Notes: generated by a model not told the origin, from the sequence alone. A stretch of 64,000 nucleotides of DNA from Fredinandcohnia onubensis (GCF_031181385.1 NZ_JAPSKV010000010.1:62001-126000), one strand, 5' to 3'; counted from the stretch's first letter, positions 1-8,462 are shown. Numbers and translations: made by a program.

Positions 1-520
1 AAATCTCAATCAACATTACCTAGTGGATGCCTCCATTATTTTTATCAATCCCGAGTTTACATTATATCAAGCACCTCTTGAACAGCCATTTATTTTACCA
101 ACTCAAGTAAATCGATTTTTGAGAGATTTAAATAAGGGATCCTCTCAGTTAAATGACGGACATAAAAAAATTGCCCAAAAACTATTGGAGTTGCATCAGC
201 CAAAGAACCCCTTCACAAAGTTGCCATCCTATACTTATGAAAAAGTTAAGAAAGGGATATTTTGCAAGTACTGCAAGTCCTTTCAGATTACAATAAAGCA
301 CCATAACCTTGTCTGTAATAACTGTGCAGAGGTGGAAAAAATAGACCAAGCTATTTTGCGAAATGTGAAGGAATTTAGTTTGCTTTTTCCTAATCAAAAA
401 ATTACAGCTCAAGCCATTTATGACTGGTGCAAACTTGACTTATGCAAACGCACATATTCGAGAGTCCTAAAGGCAAACTTTAATACTATTGGTAACACAA
501 AAAATACTTATTATGAATAA
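1..520 (+). CDS. NERD-domain protein, C-terminal part (cut by window edge)
   Basis: The reading frame is open from base 2, so only the last ~172 residues are present; the GTG at 23 is internal, not the start. The text resembles the C-terminal half of Bacillus nuclease-related-domain (NERD) proteins. It has a conserved stretch around FINPEFTLYQAP, then a zinc-ribbon-like pair of CxxC motifs (window residues C81/C84 and C98/C101 counting from base 23), and an ending FN-G-KNTYYE close to that of the family. The NERD fold itself would lie upstream, outside the window. NERD proteins are proposed nucleases of unknown physiological role. A terminator follows 24 bases after the stop. Family assignment is from remembered family sequence; no function is proven. 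Confidence 0.7.
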   Translation, partial: NLNQHYLVDASIIFINPEFTLYQAPLEQPFILPTQVNRFLRDLNKGSSQLNDGHKKIAQKLLELHQPKNPFTKLPSYTYEKVKKGIFCKYCKSFQITIKHHNLVCNNCAEVEKIDQAILRNVKEFSLLFPNQKITAQAIYDWCKLDLCKRTYSRVLKANFNTIGNTKNTYYE

Positions 521-543
521 GGAGTAAGAGTACTATATATACT

Positions 544-574
544 ACCCCATCCAGCTAATCGGTTGGGGTTTTTT
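544..574 (+). terminator. Rho-independent terminator after the NERD gene
   Basis: Stem ACCCCAxCC / GGxTGGGGT with an 8-base loop, followed by six T. It is placed just after the stop of the NERD gene. Confidence 0.75.
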
Positions 575-602
575 GGTCATATTTTTGCTTGTTTTCCTGA
601 CC

Positions 603-1015
603 TCAGTTCAAATCACGTTGGATTTCTGACTCAATTCTGCTCTTTCCGACTCCCACTGTCCAAATCATGCAGGATTTCCGACTCTAGCACTCTCTCTTTT
701 CCTTTCTGTGTCGTAATCACACCTGCATTCTGACTCTATTCAGCTTTTTTCGACTCCCACTGTCCAAATCATGCCGGATTTCCGACTCTAGCACTCTCTT
801 TTTTCCTTTCTGTGTCGTAATCACACCTGCATTCTGACTCTATTCAGCTTTTTCCGACTCCCACTGTCCAAATCATGCCGGATTTCCGACTCTAGCACTC
901 TCTTTTTTCCTTTCTGTGTCGTAATCACACCTGCATTCTGACTTTATTCAGCTTTTTCCGACTCCCACTGTTCGAATCATGCCGGATTTCCGACTCTAGC
1001 ACTCTCTTTTTTCCT
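603..1015. repeat. Higher-order tandem repeat: 52-bp monomer in 104-bp dimers
   Basis: The string CGACTCCCACTGT (or a one-base variant) starts at 647, 751, 855 and 959, exactly 104 bp apart. Each 104-bp unit is itself two diverged 52-bp halves: CCGACTCTAGC begins at 678 and 782, and CTGACTCTATT begins at 730, 52 bp after the first. Both halves share YYGACTC, a T-rich tract and GTC-x-x-AATCA. The three full 104-bp units are nearly identical, so the dimer was amplified recently. Since 52 and 104 are not multiples of 3, no repeated protein is encoded. The array lies between a terminator and a permease gene and has no visible ORF. Function unknown. Confidence 0.9.
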
Positions 1016-1500
1016 CTTCCTTGTCCAAAAATCTCACCTTACGTTGTCAACTATTTAGACTAACCTTAAATATTAATCTGATTCGAACTCTACCACCTCT
1101 TTTGCCTCATTCCTTGTCCGATTGACACCAGTTTCCGACTCACTCATGTTTCTTTACCAACCACTCGTCCGAATATGAGCTCACTTTCTGAATTAACATA
1201 AAAAAGCAGACTACCTAGTTCGCTTGGCTTATTAATTATCAAATCATCATATAACACGCACATTTGCAAGCATTCCGGATGTATAATTCGGTATTTGGGG
1301 CTAATTCTAAGATAGACCCGGATTATGTAACCTAGACATGTTGTAGATAGGTTTTATCACGAAATATGCTGTTTTATCGCATTTGCAACCTTGTATACAT
1401 CATTGTTACAATTATTATTGGTTAAGCAGACTGTACGTCCTTATTTATTTACCAAGAAACATAAATGTGAAAACATTCACATAAAAAGGGAGTTGATAAG
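1016..1500. other. Intergenic tail of the repeat array and leader of the NCS1 permease
   Basis: Bases 1016-1180 hold decayed pieces of the tandem repeat (CCTTGTCC, TTTCCGACTC). After that comes AT-rich sequence with a possible PurR box, and a good Shine-Dalgarno (AAAGGGAG) ahead of the ATG at 1501. No gene is supported here. Confidence 0.6.
1252..1295 (+). promoter_or_regulatory. Possible PurR operator (PurBox pair)
   Basis: ATAATTCGGTATT at 1283-1295 matches 12 of 13 positions of the inverted PurBox AWWGTTCGGWWWT. A poor partner (about 9/13) lies 18 bp upstream at 1252-1264, the same spacing as in the better purA pair in this window. If real, it would put the downstream permease under purine repression. 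The weak first box keeps confidence low. Confidence 0.3.
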
Positions 1501-2901
1501 ATGGGATCTAATATCCAACCGGAGCAAAATCGCAACGAAGCGTTGAGTGATGACTATTCCTTGGATAGAGTACCTCTTAACAAAAGAAACATGAGTTGGT
1601 TAAGTATAACGAATATTACATTCGGAATTGCAACGGCTATATTTTATTTTCAAATGGGAAGTGTAATGGCACTTCAATTTGGTGCTATTAACGCCATCAT
1701 TTCCGCTATATATGCGATTATCGTTGCCGGTATTCTTGGAACATTCATTGCGTACCTATCTGCAAAGTCAGGTATGAACGTAAATTTATTATCAAGGGGT
1801 GGCGGGTTCGGATATATTGGCGCATCATTAACCTCCATTATTTATGCCACAAATTTCATCATGTATTGTGCACTTGAAGGTTTAATCTTAGTTTCCGCAG
1901 TCCATGAATTCTTACCTATTATTCCAGAATGGGCTTTAATTCTTTTCTTCGGCACCATTGTCATTCCATTAAACTGGTTTGGAATTAAGCAGTTGGATAA
2001 ATTGCAAAAATGGTCATTGCCATTGTTCGGTGTCTTTTTAGTTGCGGCAATCGTAGTGGCAGCTATCAAGCCATCTGTTTACGATGGAACTTTCTGGTCC
2101 TATATGCCAGAAAATGTTCAGGTTGGAGGGACCGCTCTCTTGCTTTGTATTGGCATGCAGCACGGGATTATGGGATTAACTCCACTACTCGCATCCGATT
2201 ATGCACGATTCCTTAAACCTAAGGACACGAAAATTGGGGTATTTGCAATCGGGTTTGTCCCGCAGATCTTCTGTTTTGGTGTAATGGGAGGCTTAGGTAT
2301 TTGGTTTGGTGTAAGTCTAGGTGAACCAAATCCTGGTGTGTATATCGTAATGCTGCTAGGAATGTGGGGAGCGTTGTTTACGATGATCACCCAAGTGAGA
2401 ATTAACGTCACAAATATCTATAGTGGTTCACTATCTCTTTCAAATTTCTTTGAAAACATATTTAACTTTAAACCCGGAAGACGCTTTTGGGTAGTTGTTA
2501 CCGGAGTATCTGCCATCTTCTTAATGCTTACCGATATTGTCAATCATCTTGGCACTGTATTGACCTTCCAAGGTGTCTTCTTATTATCATGGGCGGCTAT
2601 TTTAGTTACAGATGCTGTCTTTGTTAAGAAGTTATTAAAAATTGGCCCCGGATATTACGAGGCGAGACAAGAGAACTTGTATAAATGGAATCCCGTAGGT
2701 GTTGCCGCTTTATTAATTTCAAGCGCCCTCGGTACAGTAGCCGCACTTGGATTTATGGGAACCTTTTTACAAAGTACGGCAGCATTTTTTGCGGCAATCC
2801 TTGCATCTATCCTTACCATTATTTTAGCCGTTGCCACAAAAGGAAAATATTATATAAAAAAAGAAGCAACAGATATCAAAAAAGAAGAGTACGTCGCTTA
2901 A
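1501..2901 (+). CDS. NCS1-family purine/cytosine permease
   Basis: A 466-residue polytopic membrane protein with about 12 hydrophobic segments. The start is consistent with the purine-cytosine permease (NCS1, codB-like) family: a polar N-terminus ending VPLNKRNMSW, then helix 1 NITFGIATAIFYFQMGS, a glycine-rich LSRGGGFGYIGA loop, and AILVTDAVFVKK in the later helices. The family imports nucleobases (cytosine, purines) or related compounds with H+ or Na+. It is monocistronic, with a strong terminator behind it and a possible PurR box in front. Substrate cannot be told from sequence; a purine or pyrimidine base is likely. Start chosen for the SD AAAGGGAG 8 bases upstream. Confidence 0.85.
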   Translation: MGSNIQPEQNRNEALSDDYSLDRVPLNKRNMSWLSITNITFGIATAIFYFQMGSVMALQFGAINAIISAIYAIIVAGILGTFIAYLSAKSGMNVNLLSRGGGFGYIGASLTSIIYATNFIMYCALEGLILVSAVHEFLPIIPEWALILFFGTIVIPLNWFGIKQLDKLQKWSLPLFGVFLVAAIVVAAIKPSVYDGTFWSYMPENVQVGGTALLLCIGMQHGIMGLTPLLASDYARFLKPKDTKIGVFAIGFVPQIFCFGVMGGLGIWFGVSLGEPNPGVYIVMLLGMWGALFTMITQVRINVTNIYSGSLSLSNFFENIFNFKPGRRFWVVVTGVSAIFLMLTDIVNHLGTVLTFQGVFLLSWAAILVTDAVFVKKLLKIGPGYYEARQENLYKWNPVGVAALLISSALGTVAALGFMGTFLQSTAAFFAAILASILTIILAVATKGKYYIKKEATDIKKEEYVA

Positions 2902-2908
2902 CATGTTA

Positions 2909-2945
2909 ACCCTCTACATACTTAAAAAATGTAGAGGTTTTTTTA
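2909..2945 (+). terminator. Rho-independent terminator of the NCS1 permease
   Basis: Stem CCTCTACAT / ATGTAGAGG followed by seven T, nine bases after the stop codon. Confidence 0.9.
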
Positions 2946-3135
2946 TAGCCGTAGAAGTGTAACTAGGCCTGGGCGGTGCCCTCACTTGGCACCGGCAGTA
3001 GATTCCTGGGTACCTAATCGTAATGATGTATTTGCTCAGGGCATAGCCAAGACCTTATCCATATTTGGCAATGCCCATATAAAACCGAAAACAAAGTCCA
3101 ACTCAATTGAGTTCTCAGTAATTGAAACCTCCCCT
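2946..3135. other. Short structured intergenic stretch, function unknown
   Basis: It holds two hairpins, GGTGCC-(7)-GGCACC near 2975-2993 and GGGCAT..GCCA / TGGC.ATGCCC near 3040-3077, neither with a T-run. A short + frame here (APAVDSWVPNRNDVF..) has no start or SD and I do not recognise it; it could be gene debris. Confidence 0.3.
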
Positions 3136-4074
3136 TTATTTATCGCCATTAGAAGTCGTCAACTCATCATCAATCCTACTCATGAATTCCTCTGCCGCAT
3201 TGTAACCTTGCTGCTTTAAATACCAGTTGTTTGCGGCCGCTTCAATTAGCCCTGCGACATCTCGCCCCGGCTGAAGCTGAATCTCAATCGAAGGGATTTT
3301 AACACCCATATATTCCATCGTGTTGATTTCTTGTTCTAGATCATTATACAGAGCATCCTTTTCCCATTTCGTCAAATGAATATCAAGGGAAATGCGAGTT
3401 TCATCCTGAAAAGCTTTTCGTCCGTACATTCGAACCACATTTAATAACCCGATACTGCGTAGGGCTAAAAACTCCTTTGTTTTTTCATCATGTGTACCTA
3501 GAATCGTTTGTGGACTTAGCTTTTTTAAGACCACGATATCATCTGCTACAAGTCGATGTCCCCTGCGTATCAAGGTATGTGCAGTCTCACTTTTTCCTAC
3601 ACCAGAATTCCCACGAATCAGGATACCAATCCCAGACACGTTCATACAAACACCGTGTACAGCAATTTCTTCCGCTAATTCCTTAATTAAAAAGGCATCT
3701 AATTTTACGATAAAATCAGACGTATCCTCGGTCAACTTTGTGACCAGTAATGGAATGCCCTGCTCCAAACAATGCTGTGTTAAATAGGTTAGGCCCTCTT
3801 CCCCACATGTTACAATAAAACAAGGAGGATGATATTGAACAATATTCCCAATCCGAATCCTACGCTCTTCTTTTGTGAGTTTATGTAAATACGTAACTTC
3901 CTTTTTCCCTAAAATTTGAACCCGTTCTGTTGGGAAAAAGTCAAAGTGACCAACGAATTCCAGTCCCGGTCGATGTACCCGGGATTGCGTAATTGTATTC
4001 TGTAACTGGTCTTCACCAGCCAATACCTTCAATGAAAACTTACGGACCAAGTCATTCACGGTTATCCTTTTCAC
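3136..4074 (-). CDS. hprK: Diverged HPr kinase/phosphorylase (HprK family)
   Basis: HprK is the ATP/PPi-dependent Ser46 kinase/phosphorylase of HPr, the sensor of carbon catabolite repression in Firmicutes. The GTG at 4074 has an SD (GGTGAGGG) 4 bases away and gives 312 residues, the family length; the ATG at 4137 lies in the -35 region. Seen: IHG-type His140, P-loop GNSGVGKS at 155-162, and VADD at 177-180. The second signature, usually LEIRGLGIINV, reads LALRSIGLLNV (Glu replaced by Ala204), and VRPGRN reads LQPGRD, so two parts conserved in canonical HprK are altered. The gene stands alone; classical hprK usually sits with lgt, so this is probably a paralogue whose activity may be changed. 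Confidence 0.8.
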   Translation of the reverse strand: MKRITVNDLVRKFSLKVLAGEDQLQNTITQSRVHRPGLEFVGHFDFFPTERVQILGKKEVTYLHKLTKEERRIRIGNIVQYHPPCFIVTCGEEGLTYLTQHCLEQGIPLLVTKLTEDTSDFIVKLDAFLIKELAEEIAVHGVCMNVSGIGILIRGNSGVGKSETAHTLIRRGHRLVADDIVVLKKLSPQTILGTHDEKTKEFLALRSIGLLNVVRMYGRKAFQDETRISLDIHLTKWEKDALYNDLEQEINTMEYMGVKIPSIEIQLQPGRDVAGLIEAAANNWYLKQQGYNAAEEFMSRIDDELTTSNGDK

Positions 4075-4107
4075 AGTACCCTCACCGTCCATATAATGTT
4101 TAAATGT

Positions 4108-4137
4108 ATTATACTTTATTAGGGGTAGAAACGTCAT
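4108..4137 (-). promoter_or_regulatory. SigA-type promoter of the hprK homologue
   Basis: On the minus strand: TATAAT (4108-4113), 18 bp spacer, ATGACG (4132-4137). Its position shows that translation starts downstream at the GTG 4074. Confidence 0.55.
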
Positions 4138-4150
4138 CAGTATGTTAATG

Positions 4151-4180
4151 AAAAAGAGCCTCCCTTTAGGAAAGGCCCTT
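4151..4180 (-). terminator. Terminator of the rlmI-like/rhodanese operon
   Basis: GGGCCTTTCC / GGGAGGCTC hairpin followed by TTTTT on the minus strand, overlapping the rhodanese stop codon. Confidence 0.8.
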
Positions 4181-5021
4181 ATCTCTCATTCCCTTTTGCA
4201 ACCGGATTATCTTCATAAGAAACCCAATCACTATAACTACCTGCATATAGCCTGACATTCTTAAATCCTGCCATTTTCAAAGCAATATAATTGGGAGTAG
4301 CTGTTACACCTGACCCACAATAAACAATGATTGGGTCTTCTTTATTAAGGTCTGCAAATCGCTTTTTCTGTTCTTCACTATCTTTAAAGGATCCTTGCTC
4401 CATACCCTCTATCCAACATCTATTTATTGCGCGGGGAATATGTCCTGCGATTCGATCGATAGGTTCAATTTCCCCTTTATAACGGCTTTCATCTCTCGAA
4501 TCTATTAAAATGGGAGAGTCTTTTTTCTGATCTACGATTTCCTTAACTTCTTCATAAGAAGCTAGCATGTCTTCACGTATATTAATGTTCAATGAAGCTG
4601 ATTCTAGTTCTGGTATTTCATCTGTTGTAGGATAACCTGCTTCAGTCCAACCTTTAAAGCCTTCGTTCAATACAAAAACCTTCTCATGTCCAAGATAGGT
4701 TAGTAACCACCAAAAACGGGATGCAAATTGACCTTCACCCCCATCATAAGCAACTACTGTTTTTGAATGATCGATTCCAACCTTTTCAACCTCACGTTTA
4801 AACTGCTCGATTTCCGGTAATGGATGTCTTCCCCCATGCTCCGACACAGGAGCCGATAGCTGCTTTTCTAAATCAAAATAATAAGCACCCGGAATATGAC
4901 TTTCCTTGTACAACCTTTCTCCTTGGGTTGGATTTCCTATGGCAAACCGGCAATCCGCAATTTTTACATCCTTGTTATGTAATTGTTCAACAAGCCAATC
5001 CTTATTCACTACGAAGTCCAT
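4179..5021 (-). CDS. Tandem-rhodanese sulfurtransferase
   Basis: A 280-residue cytoplasmic protein with two rhodanese domains. The N-terminal one (about 1-130) is inactive; the C-terminal one carries the catalytic Cys235 in the loop CGSGVTA. That loop is typical of 3-mercaptopyruvate sulfurtransferases (SseA type), whereas thiosulfate enzymes usually have CRKGVTA. The enzyme forms a Cys-persulfide and passes sulfane sulfur to an acceptor. It sits 22 bases after the rRNA methyltransferase gene with SD GGAGG, so the two are one transcript. The physiological sulfur donor is inferred only from the loop. Confidence 0.85.
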   Translation of the reverse strand: MDFVVNKDWLVEQLHNKDVKIADCRFAIGNPTQGERLYKESHIPGAYYFDLEKQLSAPVSEHGGRHPLPEIEQFKREVEKVGIDHSKTVVAYDGGEGQFASRFWWLLTYLGHEKVFVLNEGFKGWTEAGYPTTDEIPELESASLNINIREDMLASYEEVKEIVDQKKDSPILIDSRDESRYKGEIEPIDRIAGHIPRAINRCWIEGMEQGSFKDSEEQKKRFADLNKEDPIIVYCGSGVTATPNYIALKMAGFKNVRLYAGSYSDWVSYEDNPVAKGNER

Positions 5022-5043
5022 CTCATCGCCTCCATTTTCATTT

Positions 5044-6249
5044 TTAGCTCCTTAGCTTTTTGACAAATACTACTTTTAGATAGTTTCCTTCCTTAAATTG
5101 CGAAATTGTTTGAAAGTCCGAAGGTAATGTAAATTCCTCTTTAATTTCATATTTGCAATTACTCTCCTTAAATGCCACATCAATAAAGCCCTTAAATTTT
5201 TTCATATCAAAGGATGCACTATTTGTTGAAGCAACAATTACCCCATTATTTTCTGTAATGACAATTGCTTCCTTCAAAAGATTTTTATAGTCCTTTTCAG
5301 CGCTAAATGTCATTTTCTTCGACCTTGCAAAACTAGGAGGATCAAGAATAACCACGTCAAATTTCAAATTCTTTTTACCTGCGTATTTAAAATAATGAAA
5401 AACATCTTCAACTATAATATCATGGGCCTCATAATCAATCCCGTTTACACTAAACTGCTCAATCGTTTTCGGCAAACTACGATTTGCTAAATCCACACTC
5501 GTTGTCTTTACAGCTCCACCCATTGCTGCAAACACAGAAAATGCCCCCGTATATGAAAAAGTATTTAATACAGTCTTCCCCTCTGCATACTTATCGCGAA
5601 TTGTCTTTCTTACATCCCGTTGGTCTAGAAACACCCCAACCATGGCTTCTTCGTTAAAATACACGGCAAAATTAACCCCGTTTTCTTTAACAATAATCGG
5701 AAACTGGCCACGTTCGCCTTCTACAAACCCGTCTTCTTCAATAAATTTCTCATCTTCACGAAATCGTTTTTTCTGATAAATTGCTTTATACTGGGCTAGA
5801 TTTTTAAGTGAGGTTATCACATGATCGGAATATGTATAGATACCTTTACTGTACCAATTGATTAAATAATACCCATCAAAATAATCAATGGTGAAGCCCC
5901 CAATTCCGTCTCCTTCTCCATTAAATACACGGAAGGCATTTGTTTCCTTGTCATTAAAAAATGACTTTCTTTTGTCTAAGGCAGCTTTTATCTTCCTTTC
6001 AAAAAAGGACTGATCAATCTTTTCATCCTTGTTTCTCGTTAGGATCCAGCCATATCCTTTGTTTTGCTTGCCGTAATAGCCCTTCCCAATAAATGTATTT
6101 CTTTCATCAACAAGGTTAATTAGGGCTCCCTCTTCTAAAGATTTTGTATTATTCATCGCTTGCTTTGTAACAAGAGGATACCCCCCTTTATACTTATTAG
6201 CGAGTTTTGAATTAACTTGTATATTCAATTCCGTTTCCATGTTCTCCAT
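5044..6249 (-). CDS. Class I SAM-dependent rRNA methyltransferase (RlmI/YwbD family)
   Basis: Related to E. coli RlmI and B. subtilis YwbD, which carry an N-terminal PUA domain and a Rossmann methyltransferase that makes 5-methylcytosine in 23S rRNA. Seen: PUA-like start (IQVNSKLANKYKGGYP), a central RNA-binding part, FLDQRDVR, SAM motif VLNTFSYTGAFSVFAA and catalytic VVILDPPSFARSKK. The longest frame begins at 6351 inside the upstream terminator; the ATG at 6249 with SD AAGGAT gives 400 residues, close to family length (the ATG at 6240 is an alternative). First gene of a two-gene operon with the rhodanese. The exact methylation site is not established here. Confidence 0.85.
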   Translation of the reverse strand: MENMETELNIQVNSKLANKYKGGYPLVTKQAMNNTKSLEEGALINLVDERNTFIGKGYYGKQNKGYGWILTRNKDEKIDQSFFERKIKAALDKRKSFFNDKETNAFRVFNGEGDGIGGFTIDYFDGYYLINWYSKGIYTYSDHVITSLKNLAQYKAIYQKKRFREDEKFIEEDGFVEGERGQFPIIVKENGVNFAVYFNEEAMVGVFLDQRDVRKTIRDKYAEGKTVLNTFSYTGAFSVFAAMGGAVKTTSVDLANRSLPKTIEQFSVNGIDYEAHDIIVEDVFHYFKYAGKKNLKFDVVILDPPSFARSKKMTFSAEKDYKNLLKEAIVITENNGVIVASTNSASFDMKKFKGFIDVAFKESNCKYEIKEEFTLPSDFQTISQFKEGNYLKVVFVKKLRS

Positions 6250-6303
6250 CCTTATCCTTAGGTTTTTCTTTCTACTATGATACAGTTCTCTTCGTTCATT
6301 TAA

Positions 6304-6348
6304 AAGGGACAGTACCACGCCACCATATAGTAACGAGTACTGTCCCTT
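6304..6348 (-). terminator. Terminator of the parM-parR operon
   Basis: Perfect 12-bp inverted repeat AAGGGACAGTAC / GTACTGTCCCTT with a 21-base loop, followed by TTTT on the minus strand, just after the parR stop. Confidence 0.7.
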
Positions 6349-6353
6349 CATTT

Positions 6354-6953
6354 TTACTTATTCATCGCAGAAAGAAAATCCCCTAAAAGACTGTCTAAAT
6401 CAGCATTTTCCGCATCAATATCTTCTTTTGGTTCATCTTGCTTGGCAGCTTCCCAGTTAAAATTATCTAAGTCATCCTCAAAGTTGTCAGCATCTTCAGC
6501 TACCGTGACTTCGTTAACCGATTGTAGATGACCCTTCTCAGCGATAGGCTTAACCCTATGTTCCTCCACAGATAATTCTTCTTGGAGATACAAGGCCTCA
6601 TTTAAATCTACAGATTTGCTATTTAACGAAGCTAGTAGAGCAGTCGCACGAACCGGGTCAGATAAAAGGTGGTAAATAATACTTCCTAGTAATGCCTCAG
6701 AATGCTCATGCTTAAGCCAATTCCGCTGTGATTTACTCAGTTTATGAGGGAGTGGAACGGTTATCACTTCCCGCTCCCTTGAATAGGTCTGGCCGACTCC
6801 CTGCATGACAAACTCCGCTATTTTACTAGAAAAATTCCTTCGCTCTGTTTCCTTCAGTTTTTGTAGATGCTTTAATAAATGATCAGGTGTATCAGATGGT
6901 ACTCGAAACGAAATCGCTTGGCCCCTTTTTACCTCAGGTGAGATTGTTTTCAT
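6354..6953 (-). CDS. parR: ParR-like centromere-binding adaptor of an actin-type segregation system
   Basis: A 199-residue soluble protein encoded 22 bases after the ParM-like gene. The N-terminus has a ribbon-helix-helix-like pattern: a beta-strand QAISFRVP, then helices DTPDHLLKHLQKLK and NFSSKIAEFVMQG. A second basic/helical region (SKSQRNWLKHEHSEALLG) follows. The last ~45 residues are strongly acidic (DADNFEDDLDNF, DAENADLDSLL). In known type II par systems ParR binds the parC iterons with the RHH fold and caps the ParM filament with its C-terminal tail. No sequence match strong enough to name a subfamily; the assignment rests on fold pattern plus the parC-parM-parR layout. Confidence 0.6.
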   Translation of the reverse strand: MKTISPEVKRGQAISFRVPSDTPDHLLKHLQKLKETERRNFSSKIAEFVMQGVGQTYSREREVITVPLPHKLSKSQRNWLKHEHSEALLGSIIYHLLSDPVRATALLASLNSKSVDLNEALYLQEELSVEEHRVKPIAEKGHLQSVNEVTVAEDADNFEDDLDNFNWEAAKQDEPKEDIDAENADLDSLLGDFLSAMNK

Positions 6954-6975
6954 AGGATCACCTTATCTTGAAATA

Positions 6976-8148
6976 TTATTTTTTTACTGGCTCTTGTGGT
7001 ACCTTTTGCTTCTCATTTTTTCTTATAAAGTCAGTAATGAGTTTATAATAGGCGTTTGCCATCATCCAAATACTTTCTTTTTCATCTTCAAAGAATTCAA
7101 TATTATAACCGTCGAGGTTGTTATTTAATGTTTTAATATAATCTTTTAGCACATTTGACCCACCACCGACGAAATAGCAGATTTCCGTTTGAGAGTTTTT
7201 AAGCCAAACATTGCGAAGTAATCGATATTGCTTTTTCGCCAATTCAAGCAAGATACGGTCCGTAATGTCATGAACGCTTGTCCGACTACCTTTTACCATA
7301 ATATGATTTCGGTTGTTTTTTCTCGTAATAATATCAACCACATCTCGGCGGCTATCTAACTCTATTCCGTGCTTAGAGCGAATTTCTTCTCTAATTGCTT
7401 CTAGTGATTCGGATACGCCAAGATTAAAGCCTTGGGCCTTATCATCATCGACAGTTCGGTTACGAATCACCGCAATATCCGTGGAAAGACCACCAATATC
7501 CTGAATTAAAATCCGTTTATCAATTAAATCCTTATTGATTACTTTCAGATTATTATCCATTACAAGATTAATATAAGCGGCAAAACCTTCTGGATAGATT
7601 TTGACTTCATTGAATTTAATGTTGACCTTTAATCCCTGATATCTCGGTGTTACAAGAAATTCCACTTGATGAACAGATCCTGTTAACTTTGAACGATATC
7701 CAGCATCTTTTCCTTCTTTTACTTCTCGAAGTGGTAATCCTGTTCCTAGCGTGTAATTTGCATCAATTACATTTTTTGACCTCGGAAAGGAAGATGTGTT
7801 ACCCTCCCGTACCGCATCCAATGCCAATGTAGCAAAAAGCATAATCAATGTCTGGTCCTCTTCTGATTTGCTGCTACCTGGGTCCAACTCTGATGCACTA
7901 TTACTCTTGGTTGCTAAATGCCCTACACGATAAATGACGTTATTCTCTTTTAGGGCAGGGGAGTGAACCTTGATATGGATTCCTTCCAACGGATCCTTAC
8001 TATTTAATTCTTCTATTCCAATTACCGGACGGTCCTCGGTGTCTCTAGCAATAATATTAGGTATATTTAATTCGTACTCTAGTTCTCCGAAGATCGCCTT
8101 AATAGAGTCATTTCCAACATCAACTGCTGCAATTCTGGACATAGTCAT
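6976..8148 (-). CDS. parM: ParM/StbA-family actin-like ATPase
   Basis: A 390-residue actin-fold protein. Phosphate 1 motif DVGNDSIKAIFG at 10-21, phosphate 2 DIGGLSTDI at 217-225 and adenosine motif FVGGGSNVL at 326-334 are all intact, so ATP binding and polymerisation are plausible. Length and motifs fit plasmid-type ParM/Alp proteins rather than MreB (no membrane-binding helix, not in a mre operon). Such proteins build dynamic filaments that push apart DNA carrying parC. It is followed by a ParR-like gene and preceded by an iteron array, the classical parMRC layout. It lies in chromosomal sequence between proA and an rRNA methyltransferase gene. Start ATG 8148 has GGGATGATG upstream; the ATG two codons later is an alternative. 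Confidence 0.8.
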   Translation of the reverse strand: MTMSRIAAVDVGNDSIKAIFGELEYELNIPNIIARDTEDRPVIGIEELNSKDPLEGIHIKVHSPALKENNVIYRVGHLATKSNSASELDPGSSKSEEDQTLIMLFATLALDAVREGNTSSFPRSKNVIDANYTLGTGLPLREVKEGKDAGYRSKLTGSVHQVEFLVTPRYQGLKVNIKFNEVKIYPEGFAAYINLVMDNNLKVINKDLIDKRILIQDIGGLSTDIAVIRNRTVDDDKAQGFNLGVSESLEAIREEIRSKHGIELDSRRDVVDIITRKNNRNHIMVKGSRTSVHDITDRILLELAKKQYRLLRNVWLKNSQTEICYFVGGGSNVLKDYIKTLNNNLDGYNIEFFEDEKESIWMMANAYYKLITDFIRKNEKQKVPQEPVKK

Positions 8149-8276
8149 TCAAACATCATCCCTTTTCAATTTAGTTAGATTTGTTGCTATGTACGTCTGT
8201 TGAACTCGTTTACCTATTAAAAGCGTATAAGAGATTACTAGATTCCACAATGATTCTCAGCAAAAAGAAACAAAAT

Positions 8277-8452
8277 TGTAAACCTGTAAACACTCTGTAA
8301 ACATGTCGTTTTTTGTATACATTTCTGTAAACATTGAATACAAACTCGTACACATGTCGTCATATCGCTATGTATACAGGTTTGTAAATATGTAAACGTA
8401 TTTGCATACACCTTGTTTACTTTTTGTGTACATGTAAACAAAATTGTAAACA
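8277..8452 (-). repeat. parC-like centromere: iterons TGTAAACA
   Basis: About 15 copies of an 8-bp word close to TGTAAACA or TGTATACA occur in 176 bp. Copies start near 8277, 8285, 8296, 8314, 8326, 8335, 8347, 8371, 8383, 8391, 8403, 8425, 8433 and 8445, and there is one inverted copy at 8413-8420. Starts are mostly 8-12 bp apart, about one helical turn, with two gaps of 18-24 bp. The array lies ~130 bp upstream of parM, as parC does in type II plasmid systems, and probably also contains the operon's promoter. The small antisense frame across it is only a translation of the repeat. Confidence 0.75.
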
Positions 8453-8462
8453 ACAAGAAAAT

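Noticed and set aside
603-1015. CRISPR array
   Set aside because: Whole 104-bp units are repeated almost without change; there are no unique spacers and no cas genes.
8238-8456. 72-codon frame on the minus strand
   Set aside because: It is the translation of the iteron array; no SD and repeat-derived residues only.
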